A stretch of DNA of 64,000 nucleotides from Patellaria atrata CBS 101060. Lineage: Eukaryota > Ascomycota > Dothideomycetes > Patellariales > Patellariaceae. This document shows positions 1 through 11,454 of this stretch, in pieces. The notes under the pieces were generated by a model that made no database searches, was not told the DNA's origin, and saw nothing but the letters and a program-made list of their open reading frames with translations. The stretch covers positions 7,281-71,280 of the forward strand of contig MU006107.1 of assembly GCA_010093705.1 (NCBI GenBank), in the 5' to 3' direction. Made by a program: the position numbers and the translations under genes. Each line of letters begins with the position of its first letter. The stretch's first letter is position 1.

Positions 1-98
1 AAGGAGGGTATAGTAAGGAGGGTATAGTAAGGAGGGTATAGTAAGGAGGGTATAGTAAGGAGGGTATAGTAAGGAGGGTATAGTAAGGAGGGTATGAT
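1..98. repeat. 14-bp tandem repeat (minisatellite), cut by the window edge
   Basis: Seven head-to-tail copies of a 14-base unit, AAGGAGGGTATAGT. The first six are identical and the last diverges at its end (GTATGAT). The array begins at base 1, so its true length is unknown. The unit is purine-rich with GGAGGG on this strand. It lies past the 3' end of the ATG9 gene and no reading frame uses it. Confidence 0.95.
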
Positions 99-343
99 AT
101 GGTACAGTACCCTCCCCTTCCACACAGGGGTGTTTAAATCTCTCCCCAATCTTTCATATATCAGTTAGATCTCATAAAAGCGTACACATTTATCACACCA
201 GCGTGCCATTCAGCGGAAGGCTATACAAGCTACAAACATTCATTTCCACCCGGGGGCTCTCCTATGCAAGACCCATATAACTCCGGAGATACCTGTCCAA
301 CGCCAGATACCCCGAAGCCCATAAATGCAGAGGCCAAACAGAC
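99..343. other. 3' flank of ATG9
   Basis: Sequence between the tandem repeat and the ATG9 stop codon. It probably contains the ATG9 3' UTR on the minus strand. I see no gene, RNA or further repeat in it. Confidence 0.6.
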
Positions 344-3187
344 CTAATGAATCGCACTCGGTCCACCCCTCGCCTCCGTCTGCGCCTTGCTAAACTGCGT
401 CAAAAGTCCCAACACGCCTGCTCCCTTATCTCCCAACTCCAAGGCCCGGTCATCTTCTTCATCGTCATCTGTCTGTGCCGCTCTGGTCGTCCTCCAGCTG
501 CCACCCAGTTCACTGTCCTCTTCTAGTATCCTACTTGTCGTGATATCCCTCCTCGGGGAAAGTTCATCCCTCTCATTGAACGCTCTCGAGTCGTCGAGGG
601 GGTGTTGACGGGCTGAGCGGTGGCGAGTGTGGATTGCGCGATGCTGGGGAGATGTATGGGGATGTTGTTGATGTGTGGACATCGAGGGTTGATGGTGCGG
701 GTCGAGAAGGATGGAGTGGATTGGGGCTGTTCCGTCCGAGGGACCGAAGCGGGGAGTACGGCTTATGGATGCTTGTCGGGGTGGGGGACGATATCTACTC
801 CCGGTCATATTGCTTGTCTCAGCATGTTGCAGGGCCGAGTTTGTCAACGCAGGGAATATGGGGGGAGGATGGAAGTTCCGCATTTGAGAGCGGTTGTGAA
901 TCGCGCCTCGACCACCATTGGTGCCGGCGTAGTGGTCTAGGAAACCGTAATAGGATTGGAGCATCTTCTGATCTTTCGTTGCGTAGTAATCATCGCGGAG
1001 TCCGTCAGGTTTGTGACCTTGGGGTCCCATTCTGTTTTGGTTTGCGTTTTCGGGACCCTTTTGGAAATCGAAGACCGCAAAAGAACAGACGTGACCGAGG
1101 CCGTCGACGTGAATTGTAAATTCTCGGAAAAAGTCGATAAGACGCTCGCTACATCTGGGCATACTGATCATCAAGATGTAGGGAGTGACGATGATGCTCA
1201 AGATTTCCTCGAGGAAGACTACAAGTTTCATCTTATAGAGCGATGAAAACTCTCGTCGCACCTCATCCGTATGTAATCTATCTTTCCAAGATTCTGGACA
1301 ATAGTGTATACACTCAATGACCTGGTTCAACGCAAACTGTGGATCGAGGACAAAGAACTCTTCCAACTGTGGACCTCGTGTTGCAGCCCAAACGGCGGTC
1401 AGTACACCAAGCCAGAAGACAACGGTTCGGCCTGGAGTGAGTTCGAAGCCTAAGAAGAGCTCGGAATCCCAAAGGGTAGCGAGACCAAGTACAGCGGCTA
1501 AGGAAGAAGCTATGAAGGAAACGAAAGTGTATAACTGCGCCATTTTGTCCTTGGGAAATTGTTCTAGGTAAGCATTTGCGTATGGATAGGCCATATTCTT
1601 CCGACGGGTGAAAAGGTGCTCAACCTCATTAAACTCCCGGAACTTCCATTCTGCGAGGCGAGTGAAAGTACGGGAACCAATCTGGGAAGGGTCTTTCTGA
1701 AATTCCTATGATACGTTTAGTATGGCGTAATTACAAGATGGGCTCGATCTACTTACGATGAAGTTCCGGAAGAAATATACTGCTAGAGAATAAATCAAAA
1801 CAACCGGGGCGCAGAGTATATTCAGGATGCCCACTACCATGAAACGGAAACGCAGGCTCTCGATCAGCTCTCTTCGGCGTCGGTCAGTTAAGAAGATACG
1901 TTGGACTTGACCTTCTCGTGTGAACACAAAGTCTGTCAAGCAGATGTCAATATTGAATTCGAGCATCTTCGTAAAGAATGGACGCATTCCTAAGAAAGGA
2001 ACAGGGATGTTGAGGTCCAGGACGTCTTTATTGAAGAGAGCGATCATATAATTCTCCCGACGCATTAGACGATTGGCAATGTCATGGGCGTCCATCCGTT
2101 GCTTTGATTGAGTCCCCAGGAACCTACGATTTTCCGGAGTAATGCTCTGCGCCGTAACTGGATTTGTGTCCCGTAAGGCCATAAGTCGAGCGACGATCAG
2201 CTGCCAAGAGACTGTCTGTATGTCGTGATCGGGTATATCGAGCAAGTAGTGGTAAAAGTTATGCATAGCCCAAAGGCGACGAATATCAACGACGTATTGA
2301 ATCAGCTTGTAGACCCACACCAAAACAGCAAGCCATAGAACGAAGTTCCAGAAACCGTGCATTTGTTTTATACATTGAGGTATGAGGATTTCCTCGGTAC
2401 TCTCACTTCCAGGAATCTTCTTGTAGTCGATACAGGTGGTAAGGAACGTGGTGAATCCCATTACGAAGGCGGTTGTAAGGAGACTAAGCAGTCGGCTTAA
2501 AAGTATAGACCATATGCCGTGGAACATGTAATATGAGTAGACTTCCTGAAGAAACGCATCTAAATTTTGTACATTAGTCCATCGCCACATAGCCATATCT
2601 CTGGGGTTTGTCGGAAAAGCTCTATTACCACCAGGTCTAACATTTGGTTTTGGTGGTGTTGCCTCCTGCATAGTAGGATGTAATCTTTGCTGCGCCCTTG
2701 TTGTTTCCCACTGTGCTCTTGCATTGTGTGTGGATGGGCCAGGCACAGGGGAGGGGAGACGCTCAATATCTGGCGATTTACGTGATTTTTGCATTACGAT
2801 AGGAGGAGGAATAGAGGTAGGATGATCTTTGTAGCCTTCAAGTAAGAGGGATTCAGGCACATCGTCATCTTCTATTGCTCCATCGGCACCTCTTTGGCCC
2901 TTACGATGCCTTGATCTTGATCTTGACTTCTTTGGGGCTGGACTTCGTTCTTGAGGTAGAAATGCGGTGCTTTCAGTAGTTATACGGCTTTGTTCTAATA
3001 AACGATCGAGGTCCTGATCTTCAAATGTATTACCAAAGTTCTCCTCGTCTAGCGCTATTCCAGCATGATCTTCCAGATCCAAGTCACCGGGGTGTGGATC
3101 TTGCTCATGCTGTTGTATAGTCTCGTAGATAGAGGGTGCATCGGTATTCGAAGGGAGAAGCCGCGAGAGTAGATTTGAGGTCATCAT
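344..3187 (-). CDS. ATG9: Autophagy-related protein 9 (lipid scramblase of autophagosome formation)
   Basis: Two exons, 3187-1757 and 1705-344, joined across a 51-nt intron (GTAAGT donor, ACTAAAC branch, CATAG acceptor), give about 930 residues, normal for fungal ATG9. ATG9 is the multi-spanning membrane protein of small Golgi-derived vesicles that seed the phagophore and scrambles lipids delivered by ATG2. Visible here are an acidic disordered N-terminus, hydrophobic segments near residues 222-245, 277-298, 447-474, 531-555, 571-587 and 636-660, the conserved LFTRRKNMAYPYANAYLEQF block just after the splice junction, and a long polar, His/Gln-rich C-terminal tail. The start is set at MMTSNLLSRLLP, the usual fungal N-terminus; an in-frame ATG at 3238 would add 17 residues. 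It is divergent from COG6. Confidence 0.95.
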
Positions 3188-3658
3188 TTTGGTAGTACGT
3201 GAGGTAGATGCTATGTAGGTAACTTGAATAATAGGCACGATAGGTTATAACCTTGAGAATATAGTATGTTCTGTGGTTGTGACTGGCGATAAAGGACCGG
3301 CGAATGTCGCCCGGTCGCCAGTTTCATCTCGATACGTGCCAGAGGCAATTCAGCTCATGATCGGTTGAAGTCCTAGCAAGTGAGATGAGATGTGCTCACG
3401 GAGGAGAGTCAGTAGAAGTCAGGCGAATAGTAGAGGTGGAGGGAGTTGTCTTTGTTTTATGTTGGTGTTGGGTGCCTATGTTGAAGATGTCCGAATGATA
3501 CATGCAAGTGAGCATCGTTCACGCGCACGGACCATATTGCTTTAGGCGCGTCATTACATGACTCGCATATTCTCTGTACAGCCTGGAGCTCGTGACCGAA
3601 AGCCACACAGTTCTCCTTTTCAATAATATTGCATGGGTGTTAGATACACATCATCAAC
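3188..3658. promoter_or_regulatory. Shared upstream region of ATG9 and COG6
   Basis: A 471-base gap between two divergent starts. It must hold both promoters and 5' UTRs. I see no convincing TATA box or repeat. Confidence 0.5.
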
Positions 3659-5789
3659 ATGACAACGGGATATTTCCCTCAAGATGTCCTTTCACCAGTT
3701 CCTTCCACACCGAACACTCCTGCACCCGTGGCTGGACAACGCTCGAATGCATTATTAAGTAGGATAACTACAGTCCTATCCGCTTCCTACGCGGATCTCG
3801 ATATCAGGGATGCTCTTGAGACTTTGGACGCGCGTGGCGTGAAAAACAGCCAGGAAACAAGGCGTCAACTTCGACTGGACGTACAGAAAGAGGTCATCCA
3901 ATGCAATGGGGAAATTGTTCAAGATTTTGGACAGGTTGCGGAGGTTTGAACTCCCTGAGTAGTGTGCGTATGTTGGAGACTGACCAATTCATAAGCAACT
4001 AAAACATATCGGAACCGTAATAACCAGTCTTAATAGATGTTGTGCCCAGATGAGAGAATATATCGCAGCTGCAAATAGGGATACTGCCCCTGTGCTAGAA
4101 GAAACAACTGCTCTGTTGTACCAGAAAGTACAAGTCGAGACCAAACAAAGCATATTAGAGGCTTTCAATGCGCATTTTATAGTATCTGAAGACGACTTGA
4201 CTACTTTAACCTCGACAGCAGAACCAGTAAACGATGACTTCTTCCGGATACTCAACCGAGTAAAGAAGGTCCATCAAGACTCCCAAGTTCTTCTAGGGAC
4301 AGAGAACCAAAGACTTGGGTTAGAGATCCTCGAACAGAGCTCTAAGCACCTAAATGGAGCTTTTCAAAAGTTATATCGCTGGATACAGCGAGAGTTCAAG
4401 ACTTTGGATCTTGAAAACCCCCAGATCAACGCATCAATTCGAAGAGCACTCCGAGTCCTAGCTGAAAGGCCCCCATTGTTCCAAAACTGTCTTGACTTCT
4501 TCGCCGAGGCTCGGGAACATATCCTCTCGGATTCTTTTTATACTGCCTTGACAGGTCAATCGAAGGATAATCATACCCTTACTACAAAGCCGATAGAATT
4601 TTATTCTCATGATCCACTGAGATACGTGGGCGACATGCTCGCATGGGCGCATTCTGTGACTGTATCGGAGCGGGAAGCTTTGGAGGTTCTCTTCATCTCT
4701 GAAGGAGACGAGATTGCCAAAGGTATACAAGCGGGGCTTGAAAGCGACCCTTGGTCTCGTGGAGAAGACGATGAGCCTATTTTCGACGGTAGGAAAGCTT
4801 TAGGCGAACTTGTAAGTCGAGACTTAGCTGGAGTCGCAAGGCTTCTACGCCAGCGGATTGAACAAGTGATACATACGCATGAGGATCCGACATTGGCGTA
4901 CAAACTAGCTAATCTCATCGGATTCTACAAGTCCACATTCACGAAACTTATAGGTGATGATTCACCACTACTAGATGTTCTCGGTGCTTTGGAAGATTCA
5001 GCTTTCAGACAGTTCCGCGCAAACATGAGAGATCATGTAGCAGCAGTTCAAACCGAGCTTGCCCATGCTCCGCCAAATTTTGCGCCTCCAGATTTCCTTG
5101 AGGAAGCGTTGGAGACGCTGAAAGCTCTCATGAAGAGCTATGATACCTCATTAGCAGCCGTGGATAGTAGAGAAGCAGGTTTTCAACCCGTACTAGCAGA
5201 GGCTCTCGATCCATTCCTTAACGGATGCGAAAACTTGCAGAATGGTCTTGAGGCACCTGGAAATAGTATATTTGCAATTAATTGCATAATATCTACGAAG
5301 AACACACTATCTCCATTCTCATTTACGAGTGAGAAAGTTACGGATCTAGAAGAATCCTTGGAGGAGCACTCGTCAAGACTGGCTGAATATCAACACGCAT
5401 TTTTCCTAGGTACATCTGGGTTGTATCCTCTCATCGAAGCCCTGTCACCATTATCAGAATCTCCGGAGGATCTTGCTAAGATACCGAATCTCGAACCGTT
5501 CAAACCAGCCGCTCTTACGGCCACTAGCCAAACTTTGGATGACTTCCTTTTATCCGCACTGGAAGATGCGAAGGAGAACATTAAGGCCTTAAAAGATATC
5601 AAGATGGTACAGAAGATCACAGAGGATGCCGCTAAGAGGTTCTGTGAAGATTTTGAGTACATCAAGAACCGATTGTTATCTGCAGATGAACTGCGAGATG
5701 ATGAAGATGAAGAGGATGAAATGGATGAGCCTAGATTAAGAGATCTATTCCCGAGAACAAGCGTAGAGATTAGAGTATTACTGAGTTAG
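3659..5789 (+). CDS. COG6: Conserved oligomeric Golgi complex subunit 6
   Basis: Exons 3659-3943 and 3996-5789 give 692 residues. COG6 belongs to lobe B of the COG tether, which captures retrograde vesicles at the Golgi. The N-terminal part is helical with the family block [20 protein letters not shown] across the splice junction; long helical rods follow, and an acidic patch ([18 protein letters not shown]) precedes the conserved end EIRVLLS. The intron is 52 nt with a GACTGAC branch and an ATAAG acceptor, but its donor is GTTTGA, not the GTAAGT/GTATGT type used elsewhere in the window. An in-frame TGA inside the intron means splicing is required for the full protein. No transmembrane segment is seen, as expected for a peripheral complex. 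Confidence 0.93.
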
Positions 5790-5932
5790 ATCATATGGAG
5801 TCATTTCAGATCTCAGTCGTCTTATCAAATATATCGTCAGATAAAGATTTATACCACCTTCCGTCCAAACCTAGAAGACGCCATCGCTATGCCCTCGTCA
5901 ACACGTGTTTCCTCCGAGATATGTTCAAATAT

Positions 5933-6292
5933 CTATGCTTTGTTCTGCTTCTTCTCCCATTCTTCCGGTGTATGACACTTCGGTGTCCATGCATGAATAG
6001 CGGCAATCTCCTCCTTCAATGCGGAGTTTACTAATCGATGCCTTGCGAGCGTCGTTTTCTTTGCGAACTGGGGTGAGACGATTATAGCTTGAAACATTTG
6101 GCCACAACCTCCTTCTAGGCGTGAGCATGTACATCATGTGCTTCGTACAAGAATGCAATCCATACCAGACATATCTTCAATGTCAACATAGATAGCTCCG
6201 AGTTTTTCCTCCAGCGTCGTCTTGAGTGACTCCGGGGTTATGCCCGTAGACGCTTGGGTCCTTTCAGCCTCGACGTCCGTTCTAGCGCTCAT
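5933..6292 (-). CDS. BolA-like protein, Fra2/Bol2 type
   Basis: Exons 6292-6166 and 6114-5933, with a 51-nt intron (GTATGG donor, CCTAG acceptor), give about 102 residues. The BolA fold is complete: the helix after GITPESL, then [20 protein letters not shown], the [13 protein letters not shown] helix, and [15 protein letters not shown] at the end. BolA proteins bind a [2Fe-2S] cluster together with monothiol glutaredoxins; Fra2/Bol2 in yeast works in cytosolic iron signalling. The cysteine in GGCG and the histidine in AIHAW fit the cluster ligands of that subfamily. The ATG chosen starts [10 protein letters not shown]. The frame stays open upstream to 6454, so an N-terminally extended, possibly mitochondrial, form cannot be excluded. 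It is convergent with COG6, 143 bases away. Confidence 0.85.
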
Positions 6293-6621
6293 ATTGGAAG
6301 TGTGCTGTCTGTACCAGTCGATCGGGATATTGTACAACTCGGTTCGAGTCTTGGTGAGAAATGTTTGGTTGACGTGACTGATTGATGGACGATAAGATAG
6401 AGTTTTATACCCGATCATCTCCGCTACCGGGACAGGGGTTAGCTCAAGCCACACTGAGCTAATTCTAGCTTCATCGTAATCGATAAGGTAAGGTAAGGTA
6501 TCTTAGAACTTGCTTTCAAATACGCTGTACCTTATACCTACAGTGGTACTATGTCTTTGAAAACTATATCATAAGTGTCATATTCTGCATGTTTGCAGCT
6601 ACTACACGACGTCTCTTCAAT
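6293..6621. promoter_or_regulatory. Divergent upstream region of the BolA-like and NIF3-like genes
   Basis: 329 bases between two divergent starts. It contains a short repeat of AAGGT units near 6488-6500. No gene is seen. Confidence 0.4.
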
Positions 6622-8033
6622 ATGAGCCGAACTACCATCACCGCCCCTTTCTCGAGGGCTGTGGTCAATGCAATGAGGAAGCTGTAAGTTCTTAGAGCTC
6701 CTTGATGTAGTGTATCCTAGACTGATTGTTCGTAGTTATCCTGAAGATTTGGCCGACAAGAGCTGGGATAATACTGGCTGTAAGGAATAAGAGTATCAAT
6801 GGGGGATTTAGCGCTCACCATCCTTCCGTAGTGCTACTCGAAGCTCCATTTGACCCTATTACACGCCAAATGAACTCCGTCCTCCTCACAGTAGACCTTA
6901 CAAAAGCAGTCGCAGATGAGGCCATTGAGCGTAACGATTCCATAGTTGTAGCATACCGTGCGTTCACCCTCGACCACCTTTTTTGAGCCATCCTGAGATT
7001 GATCCAAGCATAGACCCTATCATCTTCAGAGGATTAAAATCAATTACTCTAGCCGACACCCAGCAGCAATCACTGCTAAGACTAGCAGCCGAGGGGATAA
7101 GCGTATGTTAGAGGCACCATTGATATGCCCACATCTCTAAAGGGTGGAACAGGTCTACAGCCCTCATACAGCCATTGATGCCGCAGACGGCGGCTTAGGA
7201 GACTGGCTCGCCGACATCATTACAGGCACTCCCATCACCCGTGATGGTGAAGACGAGCTCTCCCTCGAGCCTATCCCCGAGAACCCTCCCGACAACGAAG
7301 CCTCAATCACCAAAGATCCCTTCCCCTCCAAAGACACCAAATCCAATCGCCCCTCTTTCCTCCTTCAACACCACCCCTCCCAGCACATGGTCCAAAAAAC
7401 CTCTCCCAAACCGTATGTATCCCTCTAGTACCTCGGCACCAGGGAATTCCACCCCTAACCCAGGTCCTTAATAGTTCCATAACTCCCCACACCCGCAAAC
7501 CCATTAAACCCCTCAACCCTCCTCACCCCTCCCATCCTAACGGGGGCATGGGCCGCCTTGTACATTTCGAAAGCCCACAACCCCTCTCCCTCCTCATTGA
7601 ACGCATTGCTACCGGCGTCGGTAATCCCAAGGGCTTCCCCATTGCCATTCCACAGGGCGCGTCCATCGACAGCGTCAACATTCGGAGCGTTGGGATCTGC
7701 GCCGGCAGCGGGGGATCTCTTTTCGCTGGCCTAGATACCGATTTGCTCTTTACGGGGGAACTGTCGCATCACGAGGCGCTAGCGGCGATTGAGCGAGGCC
7801 AGTGCGTAGTTACGCTTTTTCATAGCAATACCGAGAGAGGCTTTTTGCACAACGTATTGAAGCTACGGTTGAAGAAGGCGGTGGAGGAGGAGTGGGGAAG
7901 GTTGAGGAGGGAGGAGAGAGGACGGCTAGGGGAGGAGGCGGAGGAGGCGTTGGACGATGGTGATGTTAGTGTTGAGGTTAGTGAGAGGGATAGGGATCCT
8001 TACGGGATCGTGATTTCGAGGGCGGAATTGTGA
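6622..8033 (+). CDS. NIF3/DUF34-family metal-binding protein
   Basis: Six exons (6622-6683, 6736-6779, 6832-6957, 7014-7102, 7153-7412, 7475-8033) give 379 residues. The NIF3 family forms dinuclear-metal proteins related to GTP cyclohydrolase 1 type 2; the cellular role in fungi is unsettled. Family blocks appear in order: YPEDLADKSWDNTGLLLEAP, VVAYHPIIFRGL (metal histidine), VYSPHTAIDAADGGLGDWLA (second histidine), then after a low-complexity linker GNPKGFPIAIPQG, VGICAGSGGSLFAG, DLLFTGELSHHEAL and TLFHSNTERGFL. The linker at about residues 130-190 is Pro/Ser-rich and spans the last intron, so that junction (TAATAG acceptor) is the least certain. The C-terminus ends in a charged Glu/Arg helix. 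Confidence 0.9.
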
Positions 8034-8312
8034 TGAGTTATGAAGGATTAATATCGAAGTAATGTCAAAAGTACTAGGATTGTACGGTAAGCCAGAGCTA
8101 CGATGCGAGGAACACAGTCCCTAATAAGATACACGAACGCCAGAAATGAACAGATGGTATACCCTCTTTTCCATCCCGTCACACCTGCACCCCATCACGC
8201 ATAAATCATCCTTCGTTCACGATTTCCAAAATGTACGTCTGTCAGTGGAGAACGTACAAAGTCATCCACATGCCACAGAACCCCAAACCCCACCCCTGCT
8301 GTAGTCCTTACT

Positions 8313-11030
8313 CTATGCATTCACCCTCCCCAACAAGCCTCCCCTCCCCCTAGCGGTTTCCCCCTGCGCTCTCGGCGCCCTCACAGCGCCGGGTCGCGCG
8401 AGGGTATACTTCGCAAACGCCCTCGCGAGCGCCTTCTTGCAGCTGACCTTTTGCGAGCCGACGAAGGAATCGACAGCAACGGCGATAGCGCGGTCGATAT
8501 CCTGCGCGGAGCAGTACTCCGAGAGACGCATCTTACAAAAAGATTCGGAGATGCGCATAATGGCTTCGAGATGGCGGACCTATCACTGGAGGTTAGTTTC
8601 AAGTTGAGTGAAAAGAGGAAAGGTTTTTATTGTCTTACGGTGATGGGATAAGCGCCGGTAGCTAAGGATTCGCGACGCATGTCTGCGAAGAGGCGCGCGA
8701 TCTTGTCCTGGTCGATCTGGTATAATTTCGGCCTGCACTTCTCCCGCGCGTACAGGATGTACTTCCGCAGCAGCTCTTGGTTGATCTCGCCTTCTTGCTT
8801 TTGAACTTGGGAATCCTCCTCGCTGTCGATGTCCATGGACTGCGTCTGTGTTTGTGTCCCGTTCGCGCCCTGTGCTTGGCCTAAGGGATGTGCGCGGCCG
8901 TGAGAGTTGACGACGAAGTTCGCGAGACGCTCGTCTTCGGTCGGGTCGACGGTATCGCGGACCACGCAGAGGATGTCGAAACGGGATAGGATCGGCTCTG
9001 TGAGCTCGACGTTCTGGCTGAAGGGGAGAGTGGAGTTATACCTCCCGCCGATCGGATTCGCGGCGGCGACAATTGCGCAACGAGCTTGCAACGTTGTTAC
9101 GATGCCGGCTTTGGAGATGGAGATTGTCTGCTGTTCCATCGCCTCGTGGATGGACGTTCTATCTTGATCGTTCATCTTGTCGAACTCGTCGATGAGGCAG
9201 GTTCCCTTATCTGCGAGCACCAACGCACCGCCTTCGAGTGTCCACTCGCTGGTCATGGGATCGCGACGGACGGATGCTGTGAGACCGACAGCACTGGCGC
9301 CTTGACCGGTGGCAAATACGGCGCGGTGGGCGGTCTTCTCAATGTATTTGAGGACTTGAGATTTTGCTGTACCGGGATCTCCAAGGAGGAGGACGTTGAT
9401 GTCGCCACGAAGCATGTGTCCACCTTGCGCTACTTTGCTTACACCGCCGAATAAGCTTAGGGCTACGGCAGTCTTGATATCGGTGTGACCGTATATGCTA
9501 GGAGCAATGGAGTTGATGACTTTGTCCACTATCTTAGGGTCTTTTGACAGCGCTCTGATCTCGCGTTCGTCTTCTTCAGTGAGGCGGAAGCCTGCTAACT
9601 GATCGTGAGATTTGACGACGTAGTTTGCTTCAAGTATTGTAGCGAAGACGGGAAAGCCATTCTTGTTATTTAGAGATGCATCATAATTGTTGCGATAAAT
9701 ACCTGTGACTTCCACCTCTTCGCCTGGTTTCGCGGAATCGATGAGATCCCACAAGAGAATTACTTCTCTGTGACGCGGTAACCGACCCGCAGGAACCGTT
9801 CCAGGGGCTTCTTGTAATGTGAGTTTCTGGTAGTTGCGGTACACAGTCTTTTCCGAGTTCAAGGTAAAAGGACCCTTCGATTGGCAGAACTGACAGAAGG
9901 AGATCTTAACCTCAACATTTGACTCTTGGGGAAACGGCCCAAGGGTATTGCCACACTTCGTGCAGTCAAACTTAATGTATTTAAGTTGAGGGAAGACTCC
10001 ACTGCGACGGGTAACAACACCACTAACGCGTACCAGACAGTTCAAGTGAGATTGACGGAGTTGACGGAGCGTATATTGGACTGGTAAATCCGTTATCCGG
10101 ACGTGGATCTCCGAGTGAATGCGAGAATAATCCGGATAATGGAGAAGAGTAACATCCATGGCTACATCATCGAAGATGCTCAACATTTCCGCTGGCGCAT
10201 TGGCTAAAAAGTAGGCCAGTGTAGCTTTTGACTCAGCGAGATGATCAAACGATACTTCCAAAGACTCTGCATTGACCTCGCCCAGGGTCCTAATGCGAGC
10301 GCCGTAGACTGAGGTATTGTGCTCGTCCAAGTATTCTGTAAGAAACGATCGGAACTCCCTTGTAATTGTTTTCCGCACAGCTGGTTGAGCTACCCAATCT
10401 GTAAGACTAGCTGCTTTCACGTCTTGTAGTGCTTCTAAGGATAGCTCCTCGTTGAGGATATCCTCTCCCATGTCCATATCATCTTGTTCTTCATCATACC
10501 TATGTCTTCTACGCCTAGGTTGTCTAGTAAGATCAACCATAGCATCGTCATCATCCTCCGCTAAAAACGCTGCAGGCATTTGCCTCTGTCTTGCTAGTTC
10601 GCGATCACGGCGGTTAAGGCGTGCTTCGAGTTGCCTCCTCGTAGAAGCGTCCATCTCTTCGTAATCATCCTCATCTAGGCCTTGCTGCTCGTAAAAGTCA
10701 TTTGCGCGATTTCCATAATCCTTCGTATCGAAGTTGTCGGCAAACAGATCTATGCCTGCTTCGTCCTCTGCCATTTCGTCTGCATCGTCAATATCGCCAA
10801 TGAGGTCCTCATCGGGGTCCAGACCCTCATCGTCATCCATATCTTGTGGAAACATAGGCGGGGAGGACGCAGGAGCTATTCAAAGTCTCAACAACTGTAC
10901 AATAATTTACAATTCCTATCCACTTACGACTCGATGGCGGGGCGGCTGAGGAGGACGGTAGGTCATCATCTGGCTCTCTTGATCGCTTGCGGCGGTTGAG
11001 GCTCGAAGAACCTCTATTCGCAGCAGCCAT
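8313..11030 (-). CDS. MCM2: DNA replication licensing factor MCM2
   Basis: Three exons (11030-10928, 10875-8639, 8579-8313) give 868 residues. MCM2 is one of six subunits of the replicative helicase loaded at origins in G1. The N-terminus is acidic and serine-rich, the region that in this family binds histones H3-H4. A zinc finger (CTKC...CQFC) lies near residues 338-366, and the AAA+ core carries Walker A GDPGTAKSQ near 534, Walker B LIDEFDKM near 598 and the LSRFD arginine finger near 666. The MCM2-typical LPFSQNVELTEPILSRFDIL block separates it from MCM3-7. The C-terminal winged-helix part (RHLEAIMRISESFCKMRLSE) lies in the last exon. Introns are 52 and 59 nt. It is divergent from the UBR-box gene. 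Confidence 0.97.
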
Positions 11031-11454
11031 GTTTGATCTGAGTGGCGAGCTAGAAAGGCGATTAGAACTTTATTGAGGAGAGAAACTTCAAGGAACAAAA
11101 GTCTGAAAGTGGGCAAGTGTCAAGTTCGTACCTCATTGAATGTAAGAGTTAGATCCTCAACGTCGGGTCCTTTCAATTTTAATAGAAAGGAAATGTCAAG
11201 GAAATAGGTAGCAGGAAATATTGTGCGGAGTGGTTCGGCGCTGTAATTGCAGATACTCTGACTGAAGGTGGACAAAAGATGAATAAGAAGACGCGCTTCG
11301 CGTTCGTGTCACCGCTAGTCCCAATTAGGGTATATGATTGATTTCTCGACCTCGCATCATCGTTGCAAGGCAAAAAACTACTCGTTTACAGCACCAGGAT
11401 TTACCTTCATGCTTGGATATTGTGCTTTTATCTTGAATCATTTGGGAACTAATA
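11031..11454. promoter_or_regulatory. Divergent upstream region of MCM2 and the UBR7-like gene
   Basis: 424 bases between two starts. I see no MluI-box (ACGCGT) or other clear cell-cycle element on reading. The short frames here look random. Confidence 0.4.

Noticed and set aside
1-98. Telomeric repeat
   Set aside because: The unit is AAGGAGGGTATAGT, not TTAGGG or its complement.
387-1571. Plus-strand frames of 73-161 codons opposite ATG9
   Set aside because: They are antisense shadows of the ATG9 C-terminal exon and show no motif.
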